Position numbers and translations under genes: made by a program
DNA from: CAYNYF01 sp964401385
GTDB taxonomy: Bacteria; Planctomycetota; Phycisphaerae; SM23-33
Reading direction: 5' to 3'
DNA length: 64,000 nucleotides
NCBI GenBank assembly: GCA_964401385.1
Contig: CAYNYF010000007.1
Span: 7,718 to 71,717, forward strand
Notes under the pieces: generated by a model
Told to the model about the DNA's origin: nothing
The model's database searches: none
Seen by the model: only the letters and a program-made list of their open reading frames with translations
In this document: in pieces, positions 9,383 through 18,764 of the stretch
Layout of the letters: each line of letters opens with the position of its first letter
Position numbering within the stretch: position 1 is the stretch's first letter

Positions 9383-9401
9383 GGCGGCGGGCGCGCGGGG
9401 C

Positions 9402-9430
9402 TTTACCCCCGGCCGCGGGGCAGTTAGCAT
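9402..9430 (+). promoter_or_regulatory. Promoter placing the transcription start at the acpS start codon
   Basis: TTTACC (9402-9407) and TAGCAT (9425-9430) are separated by 17 bases. Transcription would be expected to begin about seven bases after the -10 box, at or next to the ATG at 9438, which implies a leaderless message. No Shine-Dalgarno sequence precedes that ATG. Confidence 0.45.
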
Positions 9431-9437
9431 TGGGTGC

Positions 9438-9824
9438 ATGGCTGCGTTGGCACACGGCATCGACATGGTCGACTGTGCCCGTCTGCGCGAGATGGTCGGG
9501 CGCTACGGCGATCGGTTCCTGAAGCGCGTCTTCACCCCGGTGGAGCTGGCGTACTGCCGCGGCAAGAAGCGCCAGACAGAGCACCTGGCCGGGCGGTTCG
9601 CCGCCAAGGAGGCGGTGCTGAAGGTTCTGGGAACGGGCCTTCAGCCCGGAATGCGGTGGACCGAGGTCGAGGTGAGCAACGAGCCCTCGGGCCAGCCGCG
9701 GGTGAAGCTGACCGGCCGCTGCCGACAGGTGGCCGAGCAAAAACGCCTGGGGGAAATCCTGGTCTCCATCAGCCACATCACCACGCACGCCATCGCCTCG
9801 GCCGTGGCTTCCTCCCGTGCCTGA
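9438..9824 (+). CDS. acpS: Holo-[acyl-carrier-protein] synthase
   Basis: A 128-residue 4'-phosphopantetheinyl transferase of the AcpS type, which moves phosphopantetheine from CoA to the serine of acyl carrier protein. The N-terminus HGIDMVDCARLREM carries the metal-binding Asp of the GxDxV motif, and FTPVELAYCRGK followed by HLAGRFAAKEAVLKVLGTG is the second signature with the catalytic Glu-Lys region. Size is typical for AcpS. The frame is open farther upstream, but ATG at 9438 gives the family's normal N-terminus and sits at the expected transcription start of the promoter at 9402-9430. It ends 21 bases from the convergent PIN/TRAM gene. Confidence 0.93.
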   Translation: MAALAHGIDMVDCARLREMVGRYGDRFLKRVFTPVELAYCRGKKRQTEHLAGRFAAKEAVLKVLGTGLQPGMRWTEVEVSNEPSGQPRVKLTGRCRQVAEQKRLGEILVSISHITTHAIASAVASSRA

Positions 9825-9845
9825 GCGCCCGCCGGCGTCGATGCC

Positions 9846-11126
9846 TCAGCGCCGCGACCGTTTCGAGGACTCCGCGCCGGCCTCGCTGTGCGGCCGGCCG
9901 AAGATCATTCGCCCCGCCGAGGTCTGGAGAACCGACGTGACGGTGATCTTCATTTCCCGACCGATGAACTCCCGCCCCTGCTCGGCCACGATCATGGTGC
10001 CGTCGTCCAGGTAGCCCACCCCCTGGCCCACCTCCTCACCGGCCTTGATGATCTTCACCGTCAGCGCCTCGCCGGGAAGGAAGACCGGCTTCAGGGCGTT
10101 GGCCAGGTCGTTGATGTTGATCACCTCCACCCCGCGGAGCTGGGCGACCTTGTTGAGGTTGTAATCGTTGGTGACGACCCGCCCGTCCAGGTGCAGGGCC
10201 AGGGCCAGGAGTTTCTCGTCGACGCCGCGGGCCTCCTCGACGGACCGCACGCGGGCTTCGCTGATGCGGATCTGGATCTTGTCGTTGGACTGAAGACGGT
10301 TGAGCATGTCCAGCCCGCGCCGCCCGCGGTTCCGCCTGAGCTTGTCGGAGGAGTCGGCGATGTCCTGAAGCTCCTCCAGCACGAACCGCGGCAGGATCAT
10401 GGGACTTGCCAGGATGCGGGTGTCGGAGATGTCGGCAATCCGCCCGTCGATGATCACCGACGTGTCCAGCAGCAGCGGCCGCACCCCGCGCGTGTGCCGG
10501 GCGAACTCCACGTAGGGAATGATGAAGCGGAAGTCGTCCTTGGTCTGCATCACGAAGGAGACGCACAGGTAGATCGTGCACGCGCCCACCAGCAGCTTGA
10601 TCATCGCCACCAGCGCCGATCTGTGCCGCCAGCCGCCGGTCTCCTCGGTGCGGACCTCGCGCCGGAGATCGGCCAGCTCCTGGCGAAGGCTTTGCAGCCG
10701 ACTGCTGAGAAGTCTCTCGCCCTCGTCCAGCTCCTTGCCGGGAAGGGTCGCGGGCAAGTCGCTTCGGCGCTCGACCCTGGCGGCCGTCTGCGGCGGCTCG
10801 GCGGCGACCACCGGCATCTGCTGGGGAAGGAACACGGCCGCGACGAGGTCCACCACCAGCCCCAGGATGTAGGCCAAAACCGCCCCGGCGACCACGCCGA
10901 AAAACAGCCCGCTGATGCCGCTCAGGCTCTTCCGCTCGGTGCCGACGTCCACCAGCATCAACATAACTGCTAGCGCCACCGGTATCAGAATGACCAGCGT
11001 GACCTTGGTGTCCGGGGAGAGCCCTTCCGGGCCGGAGGTCTCCCGCACCTCGGGCGTGGTGGCGTAGCTGACGGCGATGGCGAGAACGACTACCACGAAG
11101 ATGGCGCGGATGATGTGCAGTATCAT
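9846..11126 (-). CDS. Membrane PIN-domain/TRAM-domain protein (YacL-like)
   Basis: A 426-residue protein with about four N-terminal membrane spans (MILHIIRAIFVVVVLAIAV, VTLVILIPVALAVMLML, LFFGVVAGAVLAYILGLVVDLV, and LVAMIKLLVGACTIYLCVSFVM around residue 180), a cytoplasmic PIN nuclease-like domain beginning LLLDTSVIIDGRIADI, and a C-terminal TRAM domain (VKIIKAGEEVGQGVGYLDDGTMIVAE). The PIN acidic residues are present: Asp in LLDTSV, Glu in FVLEELQDIAD, Asp in GVDEKLLALA and Asp in VVTNDYNL. The architecture is that of Bacillus YacL and related proteins, probably RNA-binding or RNA-cleaving at the membrane; the substrate is unknown. A coiled-coil-like stretch (SRLQSLRQELADLRREV) links membrane and PIN domains. 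Confidence 0.9.
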   Translation of the reverse strand: MILHIIRAIFVVVVLAIAVSYATTPEVRETSGPEGLSPDTKVTLVILIPVALAVMLMLVDVGTERKSLSGISGLFFGVVAGAVLAYILGLVVDLVAAVFLPQQMPVVAAEPPQTAARVERRSDLPATLPGKELDEGERLLSSRLQSLRQELADLRREVRTEETGGWRHRSALVAMIKLLVGACTIYLCVSFVMQTKDDFRFIIPYVEFARHTRGVRPLLLDTSVIIDGRIADISDTRILASPMILPRFVLEELQDIADSSDKLRRNRGRRGLDMLNRLQSNDKIQIRISEARVRSVEEARGVDEKLLALALHLDGRVVTNDYNLNKVAQLRGVEVININDLANALKPVFLPGEALTVKIIKAGEEVGQGVGYLDDGTMIVAEQGREFIGREMKITVTSVLQTSAGRMIFGRPHSEAGAESSKRSRR

Positions 11127-11546
11127 GACCGCCTCCCTGGTTTATGATATCTATGTCTATGATTCGCTAAAGCTGATTGTACCCGAGCCGGAATATATTA
11201 TCCATCCACTTCCTTTAACCGCCACCAGCCGGCCCCGTTGCGGCCAAAGTCCGCCCCCGCGCGGCTCTAAGCTGGCCACAGGAATATCTGCCCGCCTGCC
11301 TGGCGGAGGTGGGCGGGGAGGTGAGCAGGCACAGTGTGAGGAGGCGAGGATACGTCTGCGGGGGCGGCGGAACATACCACGAATTACACCAATTACGGCG
11401 AATTCCACGAATGGCCTCCTTTTCTTGAGGCAGCTCTGCCCAATTCGTGCAATTCGTGAGAATTCCCGCCTGCCAGGTAGCGGGCAGGCGTGTCATTCGT
11501 GTTCGCGTTCGTTGGCATGTGTGGAAACCGTGGGCGGGTCCGCTGT
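11127..11546. other. Non-coding intergenic region filled with repeat sequence
   Basis: Between two minus-strand genes. I see no plausible gene in it. About 200 bases consist of short AATTCGTG/AATTACACC-type motifs and inverted GCCTGCC/GGCAGGC stretches, inserted into an otherwise recognisable copy of a dispersed repeat shared with 45991-46113. The AT-rich end near 11140-11220 probably holds the promoter of the PIN/TRAM gene. Confidence 0.6.
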
Positions 11547-11567
11547 TCAAACATCGCTGCGGCCCGC
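11261..11567 (-). repeat. Dispersed repeat, copy 1, split by an insert of about 195 bp
   Basis: The two outer parts match the uninterrupted copy at 45991-46113. One part (11261-11333) shares the CTGGCCACAGGAATATCTGC / CTGGTCACAGGAATGTTTGC block and the following CCCGCCTG and GGGAGGTG runs. The other part (11529-11567) matches GTGGGCAGGTCC followed by TGTTCGAACATTGTTGC with a few changes. The material between, about 11334-11528, is absent from the other copy and contains AATTCGTG motifs. The repeat reaches into the end of the helicase-nuclease gene and supplies its TGA stop. Confidence 0.65.
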
Positions 11568-14500
11568 TTGGCTGGCGCGCCCGCACAACCCCGCGCAGGC
11601 GCAGCCCGCACAGGGCTCCGCGCCGCCGCCGGACGGGCGGCGGGCGAACCGCCCGGTCCGCCGCGAGCGGGTGAGGTTTTTCGCCAGCTCGCCCAGGCGC
11701 CTGGCCAGGCCGGCCAGCGCCGCCCCGCCCACGGCAAAGCTGTGCCCGCGCCCCGGCCGGAGGAAGTACACCGTCGCGTCGGCGACGTTTTGCCCGAGGT
11801 GCCCGGCGGCCGCGGCCGCATACATCATCATCTGCAACTCATACCGGGCGGCGCGGGCGCCCACGTCGGCAGCGGCGAGGCGATCGGACTTGTAGTCCAC
11901 CACGTGCCAGTCGCCCCCGGCGTCCTGGTAGAGAAGATCGATCTTCCCGGAGACGTCCAGCCCGGGCCCGCGGAAGAGGAAGGACAGCTCGCGCAGCCGC
12001 CGGCCGGCGCCGCAGAGTTCGCCCAGCAGCGGATGCTCGGCCAGGCGGCCCAACATCTCGGTCAGTTCGCCGGCCAGCTCGGCCGGGTCGACGGAAAGCT
12101 CGCGCTCGGCCAGCGCCCGCCCCACCAGGGACCGGGCGTGGGCGGCGACCTCCCCCGCTCGCGGCGACCGGAGGCAGTCGAAATTCACCAGCTCCATGCA
12201 TCGATGGAAGACCGTGCCGGCGGTGGCGGCATCGAGCAGTTTTCCCGACGGCGGGCCGGCACCGCCGCCGGCAAGGACGTCCACGGGCACGCGCAGCTCG
12301 TGGCGCCAGCGGTACAGCATGGGGCAGTGGGCGAAATCGACCAGCGCCGTCGCGGCGATCCTGCCGGCGGGGCCTGCCTCCGGCAGCGGACCGACCAGCG
12401 CCAGCTCGCCCGCCTTGCCCGCCCGGGTGAGGGCGTCGGCCAGCCGAGACGCGTCCGCCGCGGCGGCCGCCATCTTCCGCCCGATCGGCCGGCGCCGCCC
12501 TCCGCCGCGGGACGGGGCGCTCGGAGTGATGCGAGCCAGGCGGGCGAAAAAGCCGTCGCCGTAGCCGATCCGGTCCGCCCCGCGCTCCAGGGCGCCGGCG
12601 ACGTCGAGCACACCGTCGAGCTGGGCGAGGTAGCTGCCCGAGTCGCGGAAGCGGCCGTCCCTGTCGCGCCAGTCGGCGCCGACCAGGATCAGGTGGTCCT
12701 GATGGCGCGTGACGGCGACGTACAGCTTGCGGACGTCCTCGGCCGCCAGTTCGTCCCGCTCGGCCTGTTTGGCCAGGCGATACGACAGCGGCTCACCCGC
12801 GGCGTCCCCGCCGTCATCGTCCTCGACGAGACCCGGCGGCTTGTAGGCGATTCCCCAGTCCCGGCGAAACAGCAGCGGCCCGCGCGGTCCCATCCGCCCG
12901 GCGTTCAGGTCGGGAACGACCACCACCGGGAACTCCAGCCCCTTGGCCTTGTGGATGGTCATGATGCGGACGACGTCCTCGGCCTCGCCGGCGACGGCGG
13001 CCTGCTCGTAGCGCGATTCGGCCAGCACCAGCTCGCCGTAGCGCTGAACGAAATCGGCCAGCGTCATCCGCCCGGCGCTCTGCGCCGACCGGGCCGACTC
13101 CAGCAGCCGATACACGTTGGCGAGCTTCCGCCGGCCGTGGAATTGGCTCAGCAGCGCGGCCGCGTAGCCCGTCTGGCTCAGCAGCGTCTCGATCAGGCCG
13201 GCGGCCCCGAGGGCGTCCTTGCCGCGGTGCAGCCGCCCGAGCAGGTCGCGGGCGAACCGGAGCTGCTCCCGCTGCGGCGCCGCCAGGTGGGCGAGTACCT
13301 CCGGGGCGGCAAGCCGCTGGAAGTACGGCGGGCTCGCCGCCAGGGCCACGTGCAGCAGGACGTTGTCGTTCAGCCCAAACATCGCGCTGCGGAGCGCGCC
13401 GAACAGGGCCACGTCGTCGAACGGGTTGTCGATCGCCCGCAGGGCGTTGAGGACGTCGTACACCTCCTGCTGCCGGAAGAAGCCGGTGCCGGCCACGACG
13501 TAGTAGGCGACGCCGCGCTGCCGCAGGGCGCGCTCGTAGGCCAGGCTGTTGGTCCTGCGGGCCAGCAGAATGGCGACGTCGCCGGCCCGCGCCGGCCGCC
13601 ACTGCTTCTTCCCGTGGTCGAAGACGGTTCTCCCCCGCCCGATTATCTCGGCGATCCGCCCGGCCACCACGTCGGCCTGGGCGACGGCGACGGCCTCGGC
13701 GTTGGGCTGCTCGCCGGCATCGGCCAGCAAAATCTCCACGCTCGCTCCCGGCGGCAGCTCCCGCCGCGAGGAGACGATCTCCTCGTAGCCGTCGCCCATC
13801 AGCCGCGAAAAAACGTGATTGATCAGCCCCACGCCGGCACCGTGGGCCCGGAACGTCTCGGTCAGCGGGATCCGCGCCTTGCCGAACCGGCCGCACAGCC
13901 GCTCGAAAACCTCCGCCTGGGCCCCGCGGAACCGGTAGATGCTCTGCTTCACGTCGCCGACGATGAAGATCTTGCCCGGCGGGGGGCTCTCGCCGTCGGT
14001 GAGGATCCCCCAGAGCATTTCGAGCTGGTGGGGGTCGGTGTCCTGGCATTCGTCGATGAGCATCTGGGAGAACTTCTTTCGCAGGCCCGAGCGGACGGAA
14101 GCATTCTCCCGCAGCAACCTGCGCGTCCGCAGGATCAGGTCGTCGAAGTCCAGCAGGCCCTGGCCGCGCTTGGCCCGGTCGTAGCGGCCGATCGCCTCCC
14201 GCGCCAGGGCGGTCAGCGTCGCCAGGCATCGAGCGGCCTCGGCGTCGGCGCCGCCGAGGTCCTCGAACCACACCGACAGTGCCGCGAAGCGCCCCACGAA
14301 GTCGCGCAGGCGGTCGCGGAACTGCTTCCGCGCGTCCTTGCCGCCCCAGGCCTTGGCGCCGCCGATGCCGCCGGGCTTATCCTTCAATGAAGCCACGTCC
14401 TCCGCGGCGACCGACTCCGGCCGCTGAAGCATCCTGGCGATGACGGCGAGCTTCTCCTCCCGGTAGGCCAGCAGCCTGTCGGCCGGATCGCTGCAAGGAT

Positions 14501-15206
14501 ACGCGGTGAGGTAGTTCAGCTCGTCGCGGGCGGCGGCGTCGCCGCTAAGGGCGGCCAGCGCCTCTCGCCGCAGCCGCTCGCGGACGCCCCGCCAGCGGGC
14601 CAGCGTCGCGTCGGGATCGGAGCAATCCTGGTCTTCCCAGGCGATGCGGTGGGACATGAGCGTCATCACGTCGCCGACGACGCGCCGCAGCTCCGCCCGC
14701 GCCAGCAGTTCCAGCACGTCCTCGCGGCGCTCGGCCGCGGCCGCCAGGACGGCCTGATCGGCCGCGTCGGCCTGCATCTGGGCGGTCACCAGCTCGTCGG
14801 CACAGACGGCGAAGTCCGGGTCCACGCCCGCCTCGATTGCGTGCCGCCGCAGCAGCCACGCGCAGAAACTGTGGATGGTGGAGATGTGGGCGACCGGCAG
14901 CTCCGTGATCCAGTCGGCCAGCCGCTGCCGGTCCTCGTCGCTTCGGCTCTGCCGCAGCCCTTCCAGCAGCACCTCCCGCACGCGGGCGGCCATCTCCAGC
15001 GCCGCCTTGTCGGTGAAGGTCAACGCCACGAAGCGCTCGAAGGGGCTCTGCCCGCTGCCGGCGGTCCGCATGACCAGCTCGGTGAAGCGCCGCGCCAGCA
15101 CCAGCGTCTTGCCGCAGCCGGCGCCGCTGGTCAACGCCAGGCTGTCGCCGGACCGCTCGACGGCGGCCTCCGCCTGGCGCGGGGTCAGTCGCGGCAGCCT
15201 ACTCAT
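11547..15206 (-). CDS. addA: ATP-dependent helicase/nuclease subunit A (AddA-like)
   Basis: A 1219-residue UvrD/RecB-type helicase fused to a RecB-family nuclease. Walker A is SGAGCGKT at residues 27-34, the DEXX box is MLIDECQDTD near 385, and the helicase core continues with TIHKAKGLEFPVVVVPDL and VAVTRHQDHLIL. The C-terminal nuclease has GKIDLLYQD and HVVDYKSDR (near 1100) and a YELQMMMYA motif, so the catalytic residues look intact. With AddB it should process double-strand breaks for RecA-dependent repair. ATG at 15206 overlaps the end of the upstream addB-like gene by eight bases (ATGAGTAG), which fixes the start and indicates coupling. Unusual point: the last residues contain CAGCACAGLC, and the stop codon comes from an interspersed repeat. 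Confidence 0.9.
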   Translation of the reverse strand: MSRLPRLTPRQAEAAVERSGDSLALTSGAGCGKTLVLARRFTELVMRTAGSGQSPFERFVALTFTDKAALEMAARVREVLLEGLRQSRSDEDRQRLADWITELPVAHISTIHSFCAWLLRRHAIEAGVDPDFAVCADELVTAQMQADAADQAVLAAAAERREDVLELLARAELRRVVGDVMTLMSHRIAWEDQDCSDPDATLARWRGVRERLRREALAALSGDAAARDELNYLTAYPCSDPADRLLAYREEKLAVIARMLQRPESVAAEDVASLKDKPGGIGGAKAWGGKDARKQFRDRLRDFVGRFAALSVWFEDLGGADAEAARCLATLTALAREAIGRYDRAKRGQGLLDFDDLILRTRRLLRENASVRSGLRKKFSQMLIDECQDTDPHQLEMLWGILTDGESPPPGKIFIVGDVKQSIYRFRGAQAEVFERLCGRFGKARIPLTETFRAHGAGVGLINHVFSRLMGDGYEEIVSSRRELPPGASVEILLADAGEQPNAEAVAVAQADVVAGRIAEIIGRGRTVFDHGKKQWRPARAGDVAILLARRTNSLAYERALRQRGVAYYVVAGTGFFRQQEVYDVLNALRAIDNPFDDVALFGALRSAMFGLNDNVLLHVALAASPPYFQRLAAPEVLAHLAAPQREQLRFARDLLGRLHRGKDALGAAGLIETLLSQTGYAAALLSQFHGRRKLANVYRLLESARSAQSAGRMTLADFVQRYGELVLAESRYEQAAVAGEAEDVVRIMTIHKAKGLEFPVVVVPDLNAGRMGPRGPLLFRRDWGIAYKPPGLVEDDDGGDAAGEPLSYRLAKQAERDELAAEDVRKLYVAVTRHQDHLILVGADWRDRDGRFRDSGSYLAQLDGVLDVAGALERGADRIGYGDGFFARLARITPSAPSRGGGRRRPIGRKMAAAAADASRLADALTRAGKAGELALVGPLPEAGPAGRIAATALVDFAHCPMLYRWRHELRVPVDVLAGGGAGPPSGKLLDAATAGTVFHRCMELVNFDCLRSPRAGEVAAHARSLVGRALAERELSVDPAELAGELTEMLGRLAEHPLLGELCGAGRRLRELSFLFRGPGLDVSGKIDLLYQDAGGDWHVVDYKSDRLAAADVGARAARYELQMMMYAAAAAGHLGQNVADATVYFLRPGRGHSFAVGGAALAGLARRLGELAKNLTRSRRTGRFARRPSGGGAEPCAGCACAGLCGRASQAGRSDV

Positions 15207-18200
15207 GGCCGGCCTCCGAATCCGACTCGCCCGGGCCACTCCCGCCGGTCTTGCTCCGGGCACGGTGCTTGGCGTAGTGGCAGATCTGGCGATACGGGCA
15301 CCACTTCGGGCAGTCGCCGCCCGGCAGGGCGTCGAACCGCCCGGCCCGCATGCCCTGCACGCATCGCCCGACGGCGTTCATCGCAAAGGCCAGCTTCTCG
15401 GGGTATTCCGCATCCTCCTTAATCCGCCCGCGGGACACTCCGACACTGGCGAAATAGCGCTGGGCGTTCTCGCGCACGCCGTGATACGCCCCGCCGGCGC
15501 ACGCCCGATCGAAGATCGCCTCCAGTGCCTCGGCGTACAGGGCAAGCTGGAGGTCGCGCCCGCTGAGGATGTCCTTGCCGGCCGGCAAGCGCCCGGACTT
15601 GTAGTCCACCGCCAGCAGGGCCGCGTCCGGTGCGACCTGATCGACGCGGTCGATCTTTCCTTCCAGGCGGATCCGCTCGCCGCCGGCGTCCAGCTCGACC
15701 GGCTCGGGCCTGCTGGCCGGGTCCATCCGCCCGGCCCGCCGCTGGGTGAGGCCGAAGCCCAGCTCGAAGCAGACCGCCTCGGTCGGCAAGACCGCCTGCC
15801 GCTGATCGGCCAGGTACGCCCACAGCATTTCCCGCCAGAATCCGGTCTGGACGTCCCACAAGGCCGAGTACATCGCCCTGTCGGCCAGCCGGCGCCTCTC
15901 GGCCTCGACGGCCTCGGCCAGCAGGGCCCGCAGCTCGCCCTCGTCGGTCTCGGCGAGCTTCACCGGCCCGCCGGCCCGCTCGCGCAGCGAGGTCATCACC
16001 CGCCACAGCACCGCGTGGCAGAAGCTGCCCATCGCCGCCGGCGTCATCCGCGCCTCCGGCTCCACCAGCGGCTCCAGGTGCAGCAGATGCCGGGCGAAAA
16101 ACTGCCAGGGGCAGCGGGCGTAGCTGTTGAGCTGGCTGGCGGAGAAGGTCCACTTGGCGGGAATTCGCTCGCCAAGCCCGGCCAGCAGCTTCGGATCGTC
16201 CAGCCGCCCGTCGAAGGCGTCGACCTCGCCCGCCCGCCAGCGGCGGTCGGCGGCGAAGATGCCGAAGCTGGCGCGGCGCAGCCATTCAGGGCGGTGCCGC
16301 CGGGCCCAGCCCAACAGCGCCGCCGGGCGATACTTGGCCTCCGCCTCGTCGCTGAAGGCGGCGAAGACGGCGGCGTTGAAGGCGTCGGCCGGCGAGGAAA
16401 GCTCATCCGGCGGCGGCACGAACTCGCCCGGGCCGATCCGCTCGCGCCGGCAGGGGGCGCCTTGGCGCTCGCCGGTGGAGGCCAGTTCCTCCAGGAAGCT
16501 GCTGGCGGCATGCGGCCGGCCGGACGCCTCGGCCGTCAGGAAGCTGACGGTCAGGGCCTCGTCGGCCCGCGTCGCCGCCAGGTAGAACAGCAGCATCTCC
16601 CGGGCGATCAGGTCGCTGCGGCTATCCAAAGCCACGCCGCGGGCGGCCCACGCCAACCGGTCGGACTCGGCGATGAAGCACGTCTCCTGCGCCAGCCGCG
16701 GAAACGCCCGCTCGTTCACCCCGAGCAGATACACCCGCCGGAAGCGCAGCGACCGCCCGTCCAGCACGTCCAGGACTTCGGCAAGCGATTCGGCGCGGGC
16801 CGGCGGGCAGACGGCCGCCTCGGCCAGGCGCGAGACCAGCTCGGTCAGCTCCTCCGCGCGGCTTCGCCCGGCCGGGGAGAGCGGGGCCTCCGTCAGGTCC
16901 TCCAGCAGCTCGTCGAACGCCCGCAGGGCCCGGAGGTCCGCGGCCACGGACGCGTCGTCCTCGACACCGACCGCGGGCGACTCATCCGAAATTCGGAGCC
17001 TTTCCACCACGGCCGCGGGGAGCTGTAGCTCGCCGATCAGCTCGCGGACGGCCCGGACGTACGCGCCGACGTCCTCGGGCGCGGCCAGCCGATCCAGCCG
17101 CGCCATCAGTGCCGCCAGCATCGCCCCGGCCCGCTCGATGGCTTCGGCGTCGGCGGACAGCGGACCCAAGGCCACCGTCTCCTCGTCCTCGGCGAACTCC
17201 TCGCCGCCGCTTCGCGCGCGATCGGCCAGCCGCCGGAACGCCCGCGAATACTCCGTCCGCCCGCCCAGGACGTTGGCCGTGCGGATGGCCATCTCCGCCG
17301 TCGCCACCGTTGCCGCGTCCAGGCCGGCTCCCAGAGCGCCCGGGCGGAAGTAGCTGTTCCGGATCACCGCCAGCACGTCGTGGAACGCATACGCCGGCGG
17401 CAGCGACAGCAGCCGCAGGATGAACCGCACCACCCCGCAGGCGTCCAGCCGCGTCGGGCGCGAGGCGACGGGCACGTCGTGGGCGGCAAAGATCCGCCGA
17501 ATCGGCTCTTCGTAGCCGCTCAGGTCCCGCGCCATCACCGCGACGGACCCGGGCTCGGCGCCGCCGGCCAGATCGGCCTTGACCGCGCGGGCGACGGCGC
17601 GGACCTCGGCCTCCACGTCGGCTGCGGCCAGGACGGTCACCGAAATCGCGGGCCCGCCCGTCGCGGCCGCGGCGCTTGCCGGCTCGGAGGCACGCGCTCG
17701 CCCTTTCTTGCCGCCGGGCAGGTCAAAGAGGCTCTCGAACGGATCGCCGCCGGGCTCGGCGGCCGTGACTTCCGAGCCGGGAATCGCCCGGCGAATCCGC
17801 TGGAGCGTCCGCTCCGTCCAGAACCACATGCGCCGGCGCCGCGGCTGGGCGGCGAACGGCAGCGTGATGAGCATGCTGTCCACGCGCCGGGCCAGCAGCG
17901 AGAGGATCTCCAACTGCGTCGGGGTGAAGTCGGTGAAGCCGTCGACGCCCACGGCCGCGATGGCGGGATAGCCCAACGGGGCGCCCTCGTCGCGGGCGAG
18001 CACGTCGCGGGCCAGCCACATCAGCCCCTCTACGTCGAAGCGCTCGGCCTTCCGCAGTTGGTCCTGATAGCGCCGATACACGCTCAGCAGGTCGGCGTCC
18101 TTGCCGCTGGACGGGTCGATGGCCTTTGCCAGCGCCTCCGGCTCCACGGCCGCCCGCTTGAGTTCGGCGATGGCCGCGTCCAACGCCGTCACCAGCCCCG

Positions 18201-18546
18201 GGGCGTCGCTCAGCGGCCCCAGGGCCCGCAGCCCGCCGGCGGCAGTGGGGCGGTTGACGATGCTCCAGAGCAGCAGCCGGCGGTGCACAGTATTAAGGAT
18301 GCGGGCGGGCCGGCCCGCGGCAGACAGAATGCCGGCAGCCAGGCCGGCGAAGGTCGTCACCGCCGGCGCGATCAGCACGCCCGTCTCCGACAGCTCCAGC
18401 AGCCGCTGCCGCATGTGGGCGGCGGCCGGGACGTTGGGCACGATCAGAAGGCATCCCGCCCGCCCGAGCTCGTCCATGCGCCGCCGGTACAGCTCCAGCA
18501 CGGCCGTCGTCTTGCCGCACCGGGCCGGGCCGGTCAGTATCGTCAC
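15199..18546 (-). CDS. addB: ATP-dependent nuclease subunit B (AddB-like, PD-(D/E)XK with Fe-S cysteines)
   Basis: About 1115 residues from a GTG start at 18546, which gives the N-terminus MTILTGPARCGKT typical of the family, with Walker A a few residues from the start. The frame is open to an ATG at 18699, but the extra 51 residues are unlike the family. The C-terminal nuclease contains GKIDRVDQ and AVDYKSGR. Four cysteines suited to the AddB 4Fe-4S cluster are present: one in YARCPWQFF and three in DCPKWCPYRQIC near the end. The helicase-like core is degenerate, as expected for AddB. It is the first gene of a two-gene operon with addA. Function in double-strand break resection is known for the family; the symbol is by motif and context. 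Confidence 0.88.
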   Translation of the reverse strand: MTILTGPARCGKTTAVLELYRRRMDELGRAGCLLIVPNVPAAAHMRQRLLELSETGVLIAPAVTTFAGLAAGILSAAGRPARILNTVHRRLLLWSIVNRPTAAGGLRALGPLSDAPGLVTALDAAIAELKRAAVEPEALAKAIDPSSGKDADLLSVYRRYQDQLRKAERFDVEGLMWLARDVLARDEGAPLGYPAIAAVGVDGFTDFTPTQLEILSLLARRVDSMLITLPFAAQPRRRRMWFWTERTLQRIRRAIPGSEVTAAEPGGDPFESLFDLPGGKKGRARASEPASAAAATGGPAISVTVLAAADVEAEVRAVARAVKADLAGGAEPGSVAVMARDLSGYEEPIRRIFAAHDVPVASRPTRLDACGVVRFILRLLSLPPAYAFHDVLAVIRNSYFRPGALGAGLDAATVATAEMAIRTANVLGGRTEYSRAFRRLADRARSGGEEFAEDEETVALGPLSADAEAIERAGAMLAALMARLDRLAAPEDVGAYVRAVRELIGELQLPAAVVERLRISDESPAVGVEDDASVAADLRALRAFDELLEDLTEAPLSPAGRSRAEELTELVSRLAEAAVCPPARAESLAEVLDVLDGRSLRFRRVYLLGVNERAFPRLAQETCFIAESDRLAWAARGVALDSRSDLIAREMLLFYLAATRADEALTVSFLTAEASGRPHAASSFLEELASTGERQGAPCRRERIGPGEFVPPPDELSSPADAFNAAVFAAFSDEAEAKYRPAALLGWARRHRPEWLRRASFGIFAADRRWRAGEVDAFDGRLDDPKLLAGLGERIPAKWTFSASQLNSYARCPWQFFARHLLHLEPLVEPEARMTPAAMGSFCHAVLWRVMTSLRERAGGPVKLAETDEGELRALLAEAVEAERRRLADRAMYSALWDVQTGFWREMLWAYLADQRQAVLPTEAVCFELGFGLTQRRAGRMDPASRPEPVELDAGGERIRLEGKIDRVDQVAPDAALLAVDYKSGRLPAGKDILSGRDLQLALYAEALEAIFDRACAGGAYHGVRENAQRYFASVGVSRGRIKEDAEYPEKLAFAMNAVGRCVQGMRAGRFDALPGGDCPKWCPYRQICHYAKHRARSKTGGSGPGESDSEAGHE

Positions 18547-18764
18547 TGACGCCGCGCCCGCGCGCGTCGCTGGCGAAGGCTCCAGATGCTTTCCCCTGTC
18601 CGGCACGCCGATATTGTGGCAGCCCGGCCGGCGTTCCACAAGCCGGCGGAGCGCGGCGGCGGCTTGGGGGTGGATGCGAAAGGCAGTTGACAATACCATT
18701 GCCGCCCGCGTGCCGATAAAGACAACAACGGCTTTGCGGCCCGCCGGCCGGTAGGAGACAGTGC

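Noticed and set aside
11077..14390. Plus-strand frames of 272 and 966 codons opposite addA
   Set aside because: Antisense of a well-supported helicase-nuclease gene; composition is Gly/Arg/Pro-rich without motifs.
18546..18699. 51-residue N-terminal extension of the addB-like protein
   Set aside because: Family members begin a few residues before Walker A; the extension has no ribosome site and covers a TTGACA-like sequence at 18687.
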